Of a DNA stretch of 9,150 nt, positions 1-6,540 are shown piece by piece. The stretch comes from Deltaproteobacteria bacterium (lineage in GTDB: Bacteria > Myxococcota > B64-G9): the NCBI GenBank assembly GCA_030591745.1, contig JAUVAM010000083.1, positions 1 to 9,150 on the forward strand, written 5' to 3'. Numbering within the stretch: position 1 is the stretch's first letter; each line of letters begins with the position of its first letter. Position numbers and translations under genes: made by a program. Below the pieces are notes generated by a model. That model ran no database searches and was not told the DNA's origin. It saw only the letters and a list, made by a program, of their open reading frames with translations.

Positions 1-120
1 GAAGATGCCGGTGAAGATGCCGGTGAAGATGCCGGTGAAGATGCCGGTGAAGATGCTGGGGAGGATGCCGGGGAAGATGCCGGGGAAGATGCCGGAGAAG
101 ATGCGGGTGGCGATCCGGGT
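1..120 (+). repeat. 12-bp tandem repeat encoding (EDAG)9-GDPG
   Basis: Ten consecutive 12-base units sit in the reading frame of the propeller gene. The first four are identical (gaagatgccggt). The next five differ only at third positions or by one base and still encode EDAG, and the tenth encodes GDPG. The array probably continues upstream of the window. Near-identity at the DNA level suggests growth by slippage or unequal exchange, so copy number may vary between strains. Confidence 0.95.
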
Positions 121-1596
121 GTGGAAATGGCTTGGACCTGCACGCCTGTCGGTACCTCATACACCGATGGCTTCTTCAGCCTGGAGGCCTTCGGTGACAA
201 GCTGTACGCGGGTTTGTTTGGTTACGGTCACGAGTCCCAAAGCATGCTTTACGCCTATCCTCCCTTCGAGTTGACCTCACCGGGGCTCCTGGGTATCGGC
301 GAATCGGTCTGCGCCATGAAGGTCTTCGACGGTTATCTTTATGCCAACACCGAACACAGTGGAGACATCTTTCGCTCGACCGACGGATCCAACTGGGCTC
401 TCGTACGTGATGGAGGCTCCGGCACCATCGGCTGTGGGCTCGAGGTCTTCGACGGAAAACTTTACGCCATCAACTACAACAATGCGCAGAGCACCCATGG
501 TTTGATCCTGCGCCAAGATGGATCCTCCTGGACCACCGTGTACGACTCGGGAGGCACTTCGACCTATATTCGCGAGATCGTCGCATACGACGGGGCACTC
601 TACGCATTCGCGGTGGAGAACCAGCAGGGCCATATGCTGTCTTCGACCAATGGTAGCGATTGGAGCAAGCAGCAGGTGGCCAATCGCTATTTTCGTGGGC
701 ATGTATGGAATGGTTATTTGTGGCTGGGCAGCACCGACTACTATGCCAACGGCGAGGTGGGGGTTTGGCGCTTCGACGGCACGAATTTTGTCAAGACCTA
801 CAGTGGCACCAAGCGCTACGTGACTGATATCGAGGACCTGAACGGCAAGCTTTTCGCCGGCACCTCCAACGGCTGGAAGAACGAGAGCGGCCCTTGTTCG
901 CTGGTCATGTCCCCAGATGGCGAGAGCGACTGGCAAACCATCTGTACATTTCCGGCGACCGCCATTTGGAGCATGGCGGTTTTCGACGGCGACCTGTATC
1001 TGGGCACCTGGGATTACCAGAGTACCGGTAAGCTTTACAGGGTGTCTTCAGAGCCTGTTGTCGAGGGTGACTGTGCGCCCCGGCAGGGGACCCTGAGTTC
1101 TGGCCAGGTGTATACCCTGCAGGTCGATGCCCACAGTGGTGACGAGGATACCACCCAGCCGAAGATCGACGCGAACGATGGGCTGAACGGCGACAACCCG
1201 AAGTTTCGCAGGCATAACGTGGCACGCGCCCACATCGACTACTGGTACACGTCAAACTATCAGTTGACGGATGAGCCCGATCCAGCGGGCGAGCAGTGGG
1301 TGGACTACGTGCCGGATTTCGGATCGCTCGGGGTCGGATGTTACAACATACAGGCTCAGTATCGGGGGACGGACAGCCGGGCGACTTATCCAGCCCAGTA
1401 TCGCATTTTGGACACCCGGGACGGCGACGTGCTGATCGAGCGCGTACAAGAGAGAGTTGACGGCGCCTACGTTGACGAAAATCTCGGCAATCACTTCATG
1501 TGCCCAGAGAGCTTCGTCCGTATTGAGGACCCGGGTTCTAACTCGATCACCTTCAATCGAATGCTGTTCACCTATCTGGGAAGTAGTTGTCCCTAG
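1..1596 (+). CDS. Secreted seven-repeat beta-propeller protein with EDAG linker and C-terminal beta-sandwich (5' end outside window)
   Basis: The frame is open from base 1 to TAG at 1594-1596, so this is the last 531 residues of a longer protein. The GTG at base 121 is not the real start, because the repeat upstream is in the same frame. Visible residues 1-40 are nine EDAG units and one GDPG, a flexible acidic linker like those that follow lipobox cysteines in deltaproteobacterial surface proteins; the signal peptide would lie upstream. Residues about 60-350 carry seven copies of a motif like F-D-G-x-L-Y-A (at 64, 109, 150, 196, 236, 280 and 328, spaced 40-48), several followed by S-T-D/N-G-S-x-W, as expected for a seven-bladed propeller. 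Residues about 358-531 form a Cys-containing domain with golvesin/carbohydrate-binding-like features (W-V-D-Y-V-P near the middle, F-N-R-M-L-F-T-Y near the end). Export and surface display are inferred; the ligand is unknown. Confidence 0.85.
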   Translation, partial: EDAGEDAGEDAGEDAGEDAGEDAGEDAGEDAGEDAGGDPGVEMAWTCTPVGTSYTDGFFSLEAFGDKLYAGLFGYGHESQSMLYAYPPFELTSPGLLGIGESVCAMKVFDGYLYANTEHSGDIFRSTDGSNWALVRDGGSGTIGCGLEVFDGKLYAINYNNAQSTHGLILRQDGSSWTTVYDSGGTSTYIREIVAYDGALYAFAVENQQGHMLSSTNGSDWSKQQVANRYFRGHVWNGYLWLGSTDYYANGEVGVWRFDGTNFVKTYSGTKRYVTDIEDLNGKLFAGTSNGWKNESGPCSLVMSPDGESDWQTICTFPATAIWSMAVFDGDLYLGTWDYQSTGKLYRVSSEPVVEGDCAPRQGTLSSGQVYTLQVDAHSGDEDTTQPKIDANDGLNGDNPKFRRHNVARAHIDYWYTSNYQLTDEPDPAGEQWVDYVPDFGSLGVGCYNIQAQYRGTDSRATYPAQYRILDTRDGDVLIERVQERVDGAYVDENLGNHFMCPESFVRIEDPGSNSITFNRMLFTYLGSSCP

Positions 1597-1608
1597 GTCG
1601 CGGAATTT

Positions 1609-2748
1609 TTATCGGGCTTTGGCCTTGGGCGTATTCATGCGGATGCGCCAGAGACCGAAGGGGTAGGGGTTGCCTGAGGCATCACGGAAATCCGGGGCCA
1701 AGTGGATTTGGGAGGTGGTGGCATAAAGGTTGCCGTCGGGCCCCCAGGCCAAACTGTCCGGCCAACGCAGGCGAGGGTCCGTGATTAATGTTTGCGCTTT
1801 GGAGCCGTCGGCCTGTCTTACCATGATGGCGTCGGTTTCCAGGGCGGTCAGGTAAATTTCTCCTTGGGGTCCCACCAGCATCCCGTCGCAGACTACATCA
1901 GGGCCTAAGTCCGTGATGCGCCGCCCCAGTTCGTCGGCACCCAACTCCGGGTTGTTGAGGGCCACAGTGGGGATTCGGTAAAGATGCTTGCCGGTCAGGG
2001 CATGGAAGTACAGCAATCCCTTGCGGAGGTCGAGTGCGATGCCGTCCACATGTACCTTGGGCACTGACCCGTCAGGGGTCTGCCATGCCTTGCCACCGAT
2101 TTGGGGCCGCAGCTTGATTTCTGCGTGGAGGGCAGGGTGCCTGTCCAGAACCCGGCGAGCCCGACCGGTCTTCAGGTCGACCACCAGCAGCGCGCCCAGT
2201 CCTGAGTCGGTGATGTAGGCCTTTTTTTTCTTTGGGTCGATTCGCACATCGTTCAGATAGCTGGTTTTTGGTGCCAGCAGGGAGTCGAAGGTGAAGATGC
2301 GAACCACCTGACTGGAGCTCAATTCAATTTGCACAAGCTTTGCGCCACCGGGCACCACGCCTCGAAAACCAGGGGAGGCTGGGTCCAAAACCCACAGGAA
2401 TCCTGCCTGATCCGCCACCACGCTTTGTACGCTGATGAAATGCTCGGTCGGATTGTGCCTGCCCGGGATCCACTGGTTCCAGGAGGCGTTGGGGTAGGCT
2501 TTCTGCTTGCCGCCGCGTCCGATCTCGACCAAAGATGCATCAACGGGCAGGCCCCATCGCGGGAAATTGACAAAGATGCGACCTTCGCGACTGACGGCCA
2601 CCCCCGTGGGTTGCCGGTCGATGAACTCGGCCACGGCTTCCATGTTTGTGGGAGGCAAAATAGGGGTGTTGGACGGGACTTCTTGGCTGGTCGCGCAGGT
2701 ATTTAGCAAACCGAGCAAGAGCAGGAGGGGGATTCGAGCGTGTGACAT
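1609..2748 (-). CDS. Exported major royal jelly/yellow-family beta-propeller protein
   Basis: The 379-residue product begins with a short charged segment and a leucine-rich core (residues 7-15), then N-T-C-A-T-S. This is a signal peptide, perhaps of a lipoprotein, although N-T before the Cys is not a canonical lipobox. Family hallmarks of the MRJP/yellow group follow in order: Q-P-T-G-V-A-V-S, F-V-N-F-P-R-W, S-Y-L-N-D-V-R-I-D, A-Y-I-T-D-S-G-x-G-A-L, D-G-I-A-L, L-Y-F-H-A-L-T-G-K-H-L-Y-R, Y-L-T-A-L-E and W-P-D-S-L-A-W-G-P-D-G. Bacterial members are often named 'L-dopachrome tautomerase-related', but their substrate is generally unproven, so no reaction is assigned. The ATG has an AGGGA ribosome site about 8 bases upstream and lies 10 bases after the kinase stop, so it is the last gene of that operon. 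It converges on the propeller gene with a 12-base gap and no visible terminator. Confidence 0.85.
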   Translation of the reverse strand: MSHARIPLLLLLGLLNTCATSQEVPSNTPILPPTNMEAVAEFIDRQPTGVAVSREGRIFVNFPRWGLPVDASLVEIGRGGKQKAYPNASWNQWIPGRHNPTEHFISVQSVVADQAGFLWVLDPASPGFRGVVPGGAKLVQIELSSSQVVRIFTFDSLLAPKTSYLNDVRIDPKKKKAYITDSGLGALLVVDLKTGRARRVLDRHPALHAEIKLRPQIGGKAWQTPDGSVPKVHVDGIALDLRKGLLYFHALTGKHLYRIPTVALNNPELGADELGRRITDLGPDVVCDGMLVGPQGEIYLTALETDAIMVRQADGSKAQTLITDPRLRWPDSLAWGPDGNLYATTSQIHLAPDFRDASGNPYPFGLWRIRMNTPKAKAR

Positions 2749-2758
2749 GTGGTTTTCC

Positions 2759-3442
2759 CTATCGACCCAAGGGTTTGTAGAACTGGACGCCGCCTCGATG
2801 GCTCATGATGGCCCGGTTGAGATCTTGCATGTCGGCATCAGAGGCCACCACGTCGATATCCGAGGTGTCGACCACCAACAAGGGGGTGTCTGCGTAGTGA
2901 AAGAAGTAGTCATTGTATGTGGCGCACAGCCGCTTGAGGTAATCGGCGTTGAAGTCTTTTTCGAAGGATCGCCCCCGCCGCTTGATTCTTTCCAAAAGCA
3001 CGTCCAATCGGGCTTGCAGGTAGACCACCAGATCGGGTTTGAGCACCCGCATGTCCAGGATTTGGAAAACCTGGTCGTAAAGCAGCATTTCGTTGTCTGA
3101 CAAGGTCAAGGAGGCAAAAATCCTGTCCTTGGTGAACATGTAATCTGAAAAAATGTAGGGGTGAAACAGGTCCGGCTGCCATAATTCTTGTTGTTGCCGG
3201 TAGCGACTCAAGAGAAAGAAGAGCTGGGTTTGGAAGGCAAATTTTTCAGGATCGTCGTAGAAGTCGCTCAGGAAAGGATTTTCTTCGACGATTTCGAGTA
3301 CCATGCGACCCGAGAACATTTTGCAAAGCTTGTTCACGAGCGTGGTTTTGCCCACGCCGATGGGCCCTTCTATGGTGATGTAGTGAGGCCTGGTTTTGCC
3401 TTTTGGGGTCCCTTGATCATCCGCTCGATGGTGGCTGCTCAT
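2759..3442 (-). CDS. Deoxynucleoside kinase, deoxyadenosine-kinase-like (second of a pair)
   Basis: The 227-residue product is a P-loop kinase of the dNK family (PF01712), which transfers phosphate from a nucleoside triphosphate to the 5'-OH of a deoxynucleoside in cytosolic salvage. The P-loop G-P-I-G-V-G-K-T-T is at residues 26-34. E-E-N-P-F-L, F-Q-T-Q-L-F-F-L-L-S-R-Y-R and F-T-K-D-R-I-F-A are typical of bacterial dAK-type enzymes. R-I-K-R-R-G-R is the arginine-rich LID. The frame stays open upstream to 3562, but that extension lies inside the preceding kinase gene. The ATG at 3442 is preferred because it forms an ATGA overlap with that gene's TGA, has a GGGAGA ribosome site 6 bases upstream, and places the P-loop at the usual distance. 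Substrate preference (dA versus dG/dC) cannot be fixed from sequence reading. Stop is TAG. Confidence 0.9.
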   Translation of the reverse strand: MSSHHRADDQGTPKGKTRPHYITIEGPIGVGKTTLVNKLCKMFSGRMVLEIVEENPFLSDFYDDPEKFAFQTQLFFLLSRYRQQQELWQPDLFHPYIFSDYMFTKDRIFASLTLSDNEMLLYDQVFQILDMRVLKPDLVVYLQARLDVLLERIKRRGRSFEKDFNADYLKRLCATYNDYFFHYADTPLLVVDTSDIDVVASDADMQDLNRAIMSHRGGVQFYKPLGR

Positions 3443-4089
3443 TTTAATTCTCCCATCGCTTTTTCCACATCGCTCAGGAAGGTAGTCCTGCCTTCCGGTG
3501 ATCGGATGTCCAGGGTTTCCACGTTGAGTCGATGGGTGGGGATCCCATATTTGTGGCGGCACACTTGGGCAAAGGTGGAGTAGTAAGCGTTGAGTCCGCG
3601 CATGAAATCGACGTCGATATCGCTTTCTTCTTCTCGCCCGCGTTTGCGAATTCTTGTCAGCAATGTGTCGATGGAGTCCACTTCCATGATGATGATCAGG
3701 TCTGGCTGGGTGAGTTCTTGGTTCAGGCGCATGAAGTACTCGTGATAGAGATCGAGTTCTCGGTTGTTCATGTAGCCCAGGCCGTGGAGGTATTTGGCAA
3801 AGATCTCGGGATCTTCGTAGAGGGTTCGGTCCTGGATGCAGTCTTTGGGTACCTTCCGAATGAGTTCGTGGTGTTCTACGCGGCGGATCAAAAACTCAAG
3901 TTGCAAGGTGAAGGACCAGCGCCGCATGTCCCGGTAGTAGTCTTTGAGGAAGCGGTTATCTACTACGGGTTCATCGAAAAGTTCATAGCCCAAATGTTGG
4001 CTTATGAGCTTGGCTGCGGTGGTCTTCCCACAACCGATGTTGCCCGCCATGGCAATGAAGCGTTTTTTGGCCAAAGGAGCCCTCGCCAT
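3439..4089 (-). CDS. Deoxynucleoside kinase, deoxyguanosine-kinase-like (first of a pair)
   Basis: The 216-residue product has a P-loop G-N-I-G-C-G-K-T-T at residues 16-24, then D-E-P-V-V-D-N-R-F-L, which carries the family's acidic substrate/base site. Next come Q-D-R-T-L-Y-E-D-P-E-I-F-A-K (the DRS/ERS-type motif) and the LID R-I-R-K-R-G-R-E. Length and motif order fit dNK-family salvage kinases. The motif set differs from its neighbour and is closer to the Bacillus dGK type, so the two genes are diverged paralogues rather than a fresh duplication. An in-frame TAA at 4108-4110 blocks upstream extension and no other start codon lies between, so ATG 4089 is the start. It lacks a clear Shine-Dalgarno sequence and sits about 11 bases after the predicted transcription start. 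It is the first gene of the kinase-kinase-MRJP operon, overlapping the next gene by 4 bases (ATGA). Confidence 0.9.
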   Translation of the reverse strand: MARAPLAKKRFIAMAGNIGCGKTTAAKLISQHLGYELFDEPVVDNRFLKDYYRDMRRWSFTLQLEFLIRRVEHHELIRKVPKDCIQDRTLYEDPEIFAKYLHGLGYMNNRELDLYHEYFMRLNQELTQPDLIIIMEVDSIDTLLTRIRKRGREEESDIDVDFMRGLNAYYSTFAQVCRHKYGIPTHRLNVETLDIRSPEGRTTFLSDVEKAMGELK

Positions 4090-4106
4090 CTGAGTTGGTT
4101 TGCGCC

Positions 4107-4134
4107 ATTATACCGAGCAAGCTGAGCGGATCAA
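4107..4134 (-). promoter_or_regulatory. Predicted sigma70-type promoter of the kinase operon
   Basis: On the minus strand TTGATC (4134-4129) is followed after 16 bases by a perfect TATAAT (4112-4107). Transcription would start near 4100, leaving a leader of roughly 11 bases before the ATG at 4089. Spacing and the perfect -10 make this convincing; the start site itself is a prediction. Confidence 0.7.
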
Positions 4135-4173
4135 CCTCGGTATGGGTTTTGGTGTAATGAATGTGACTGTGTC

Positions 4174-4202
4174 TTGCTTCGGTTGTGCAACTCCTTTATA
4201 CT
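4174..4202 (+). promoter_or_regulatory. Predicted sigma70-type promoter of the PilZ-Hsp70 operon
   Basis: TTGCTT (4174-4179) is followed after 17 bases by TATACT (4197-4202), a five-of-six match to the -10 consensus. Transcription would begin near 4209, giving a leader of about 25 bases that contains the ribosome site at 4217-4224. The -35 match is weak. The promoter lies inside the longest possible open frame, which argues against translation starting at 4174. Confidence 0.5.
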
Positions 4203-4216
4203 TCACGAATCTTTTT

Positions 4217-4224
4217 GGCGAGGA
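4217..4224 (+). promoter_or_regulatory. Ribosome binding site that selects the TTG start of the PilZ-Hsp70 gene
   Basis: GGCGAGGA ends 9 bases before TTG 4234 and is the only good Shine-Dalgarno match near the start of this frame. No in-frame ATG lies between it and the PilZ domain, so a TTG start is needed. Confidence 0.6.
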
Positions 4225-4233
4225 TGTCGCAAA

Positions 4234-5982
4234 TTGAGTAAAGATCCACAAGATAAACGAGAAGAAGCCCGCAAGGCAGTCGGCCTTCTGATCCGTGTCA
4301 AGTACACGGAGGTCGAGCAGTTCGTTGAGCATTTTGCCACCAACATCAGCGCAGGTGGGATTTTCATCCAGAGTCGCAAGATTTATCCCGTGGGGACCAC
4401 GCTTCGGTTCGAGATTCGCCTGAAAAGCGGCGAAGCCGTGCTGCGAGGCAAGGGGCAGGTGGTGTGGTTGCGTGAGGCGGTGCCGGCCGGCGATAAGCCG
4501 GTGGTGCCAGGCATGGGGGTTCGCTTCCAGCACTTAGACGATGGCTCAAAAAAAATTGTCAAACGCATGCTGGATGTGCGGCAAAAGGGGGCTCCTGCAG
4601 ACAGGTCCAAAGCAGGGAAGGGCTCTGATGGCGGTCTGGATTTGGGTATGGATATGGATATCCAGGCTCCAGTGGAGGACCGTGGCCCCAGCATTGAGGT
4701 CAGCCCGGAGTTGCATGCGGAACAAGTGGATCCAGGGGATCTCGATGCTGGCATCGAAGTGACGGAAGACCCCTCTGTCACGAAGGCCCGAAAGGCAAAG
4801 GAAAAAGCTGATTCGGTGGGTAAGATCATCGGCATCGATCTGGGGACGACCAACTCTTGCTGTGCCGTGGTGCGCAACGACCGGCCTCAGATCATACCAT
4901 CCCGCAAGGGTTACCGGACCATCCCCTCCATTGTGGCCTATGACGAAAAGGGCAAATTCAAAGTAGGGCATGCGGCCAAGGGGCAGCTGGCCATACGGCC
5001 GGAGTACACGGTTTATGGCTCCAAGCGTCTCATTGGGAGGCCTTTTCATTCTCACACGGTGCAGCAAATCAAGGATCGATTTCACTACCACATTGTGGAG
5101 GGACCCAAGAAAGAGTGCGCGGTCGAAATCGCGGAGCGCGTTTTCAGCTTGCAGCAAGTGGCTTCTTTTATCCTGAAGGAAATTCGCTCGGTCGCCGAGG
5201 AGTTCCTCGGGGCAGAAGTGACCCGGGCCGTGGTCACGGTTCCTGCATACTACAACGAGAATCAACGGCAGGCTGTTCGACAGGCCGGTGTGCTGGCGGG
5301 TTTGAGGGTCGAGCGTATCGTCAACGAACCGACCGCCGCAGCTCTTGCTTTCGGGCATAACAAATCAATGGACCAGCGTGCGTTGATTTATGATCTGGGT
5401 GGTGGAACCTTCGACGCATCGGTTATGGAGTTGACTGAGAACGTATATGAAGTGCGAGCCACCGGCGGCGACACCTTTCTGGGGGGCGTGGATTTCGACA
5501 ACCAATTGACTGATTTTCTGCTTGCCGAGTTCTGCACCAAGGCGGGGGTGGTGCCGAAGGTGGACCGGTCCGCCATGCAACGCCTGCGTGAAGCGGCCGA
5601 GCAGGCCAAGTGCGCTCTGAGCGAGAAAAATGAAACCATCGTCCGTCTTCCTTTCTTCGTGGCCATCGACAATACCCCGAAGGATCTGGAGGTGCGGGTT
5701 ACCCGCGAGTTGTTGGAGGAGTTGGTCCAGGCGATGGTGGAACGCACCATGGCGGTCAGCTTGCAGGTGGTTAAGGAGGCAGGCCTTTCACCGAAGCAGA
5801 TCGACAACGTATTGCTGGTGGGTGGGCAAAGCCGTATGCCTTTGGTTTGGTCCAAGATTGAGGAGGTTTTTGGCAGGAAGCCCAACGCCTCGGTTCATCC
5901 AGATGAGGCGGTGGCCATCGGCGCTGCCCTGTTGGCAGATTCACTCAAGCGTATCGACAGCGTGGTGCTCATCGATGTTTAG
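4234..5982 (+). CDS. PilZ domain-Hsp70 ATPase domain fusion protein, ending at an in-frame TAG
   Basis: With the TTG start at 4234 the product is 582 residues. Residues about 8-115 form a PilZ domain of the TIGR02266 type with both c-di-GMP motifs visible: R-x-x-x-R (9-13) and N-x-S-x-x-G (37-42). An acidic, low-complexity linker covers about 116-195. Residues 197-576 are a full Hsp70 nucleotide-binding domain: I-D-L-G-T-T-N-S (201-208), Y-G-S-K-R-L-I-G with the DnaK Lys70 equivalent, V-P-A-Y-Y-N, N-E-P-T-A-A-A-L-A, D-L-G-G-G-T-F-D (387-394), L-V-G-G-Q-S-R-M-P and H-P-D-E-A-V-A-I-G-A-A. It ends with V-V-L-I-D-V, the DnaK interdomain linker, and then TAG. The substrate-binding domain continues in the same frame one codon later. 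The expected activity is ATP hydrolysis that drives a peptide-binding domain, with c-di-GMP input through PilZ; that regulation is inferred. It is divergent from the kinase operon. No DnaJ or GrpE gene is in the window. Confidence 0.9.
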   Translation: MSKDPQDKREEARKAVGLLIRVKYTEVEQFVEHFATNISAGGIFIQSRKIYPVGTTLRFEIRLKSGEAVLRGKGQVVWLREAVPAGDKPVVPGMGVRFQHLDDGSKKIVKRMLDVRQKGAPADRSKAGKGSDGGLDLGMDMDIQAPVEDRGPSIEVSPELHAEQVDPGDLDAGIEVTEDPSVTKARKAKEKADSVGKIIGIDLGTTNSCCAVVRNDRPQIIPSRKGYRTIPSIVAYDEKGKFKVGHAAKGQLAIRPEYTVYGSKRLIGRPFHSHTVQQIKDRFHYHIVEGPKKECAVEIAERVFSLQQVASFILKEIRSVAEEFLGAEVTRAVVTVPAYYNENQRQAVRQAGVLAGLRVERIVNEPTAAALAFGHNKSMDQRALIYDLGGGTFDASVMELTENVYEVRATGGDTFLGGVDFDNQLTDFLLAEFCTKAGVVPKVDRSAMQRLREAAEQAKCALSEKNETIVRLPFFVAIDNTPKDLEVRVTRELLEELVQAMVERTMAVSLQVVKEAGLSPKQIDNVLLVGGQSRMPLVWSKIEEVFGRKPNASVHPDEAVAIGAALLADSLKRIDSVVLIDV

Positions 5983-5985
5983 CCG
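5980..5985 (+). other. In-frame amber codon between Hsp70 ATPase and substrate-binding domains
   Basis: The reading frame runs GTT-TAG-CCG-ATG-AGC. Compared with DnaK (D-V-T-P-L-S-L-G-I), the TAG occupies the single position of the Thr, and proline plus the rest of the domain follow with no frame change. The ATG at 5986 lies 3 bases after the stop, so ribosomes could reinitiate there. No good Shine-Dalgarno sequence precedes it; the nearest is a weak GTGGTG about 17 bases upstream. Confidence 0.9.
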
Positions 5986-6483
5986 ATGAGCATAGGCATC
6001 GGGGTGCCTGGGGGCGCTTTTTTGGTGGTCTCTGAAAAAGGGACCTCTTTGCCCGCCACGCATACCTACACCATCTCGACTTTTCGCAAGGATCAGATCC
6101 TTATCGATCTGTTGATTTTCCAGGGTGAGCATGATCGGATTTTGGATAACGAGTACTTAGGGACCCTTCGCATTTCGGGCATCCCTCCTGGCCCCAAGGG
6201 CTCGACCTTGGTCGAGATCACCTTCCATCTGGACCAGGAGTGTATGCTGGTTATCAGCGCGGTGGATCGAACGCGGAACGAGAGCCTGGACGCAACTTTG
6301 GCCCAGTTGGATACCGACGAAACCATTCGCAAGAAGCTGCGAATTCCTTTGGAGGAGGCTCCAAGCCAAGAAGTGGGCTACCCGGAGCCCAGTCCTCCTT
6401 CGGATGAAAATCCGGTCAAGAAAAAGCGATTGGGGCTGCTGCAACGATTTTTTGGTCGCGGCTCCAAGAAGAAAAAGAAATAG
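5986..6483 (+). CDS. Hsp70 substrate-binding domain (SBD-beta only) with basic C-terminal tail
   Basis: The 165-residue ORF corresponds to DnaK from just after the interdomain linker: M-S-I-G-I-G-V-P-G-G, L-P-A-T-H-T-Y-T-I-S-T, I-F-Q-G-E-H-D-R-I-L-D-N-E-Y-L-G, I-P-P-G-P-K-G and I-T-F-H-L-D all have clear DnaK SBD-beta counterparts. After about residue 125 there is no helical lid (SBD-alpha). A Pro/Glu/Ser-rich segment leads instead to a basic tail (145-165) in which R-L-G-L-L-Q-R-F-F-G-R-G lies between two lysine clusters. This could bind membranes, RNA or another acidic partner; that is inference. The start depends on whether it is made by reinitiation at ATG 5986 or by readthrough from the upstream gene. 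Conserved SBD residues remain after the TAG, which argues against an old pseudogene. Stop is TAG, 57 bases before the next gene. Confidence 0.8.
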   Translation: MSIGIGVPGGAFLVVSEKGTSLPATHTYTISTFRKDQILIDLLIFQGEHDRILDNEYLGTLRISGIPPGPKGSTLVEITFHLDQECMLVISAVDRTRNESLDATLAQLDTDETIRKKLRIPLEEAPSQEVGYPEPSPPSDENPVKKKRLGLLQRFFGRGSKKKKK

Positions 6484-6540
6484 GCCTATTTGAATGCGGC
6501 CTGCCCCGACAGGGTCCAATCCAGACACTGGAGGAATGCC

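Noticed and set aside
5..274. Plus-strand frame with M-P-V-K repeats at the window start
   Set aside because: It is a shifted reading of the EDAG array and overlaps the propeller gene, whose frame stays open and meaningful for 531 codons.
2221..2240. A-AAA-AAG-type slippery run in the royal-jelly-family gene (minus strand)
   Set aside because: It encodes a plain Lys run, the family's motifs continue undisturbed in the same frame on both sides, and no product is seen in the -1 frame.
3443..3562. N-terminal extension of the second kinase from an ATG at 3562
   Set aside because: The extension lies wholly inside the first kinase gene, has no family similarity, and the ATGA overlap with a ribosome site gives a better start at 3442.
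4174..4233. TTG start at 4174 for the PilZ-Hsp70
   Set aside because: It coincides with the predicted -35 box, the -10 box lies downstream of it, it has no ribosome site, and the extra 20 residues do not look like part of a PilZ domain.
4224..4241. Five-codon leader ORF (ATG-TCG-CAA-ATT-GAG-TAA) overlapping the Hsp70 start
   Set aside because: Its ATG overlaps the only Shine-Dalgarno sequence, so it is unlikely to be translated, and it carries no attenuation-type codon run.
6500..6520. Possible hairpin CCTG...CAGG between the Hsp70 substrate domain and the exported protein
   Set aside because: The stem is only about 4 bp with no following T run, so it does not support a terminator.
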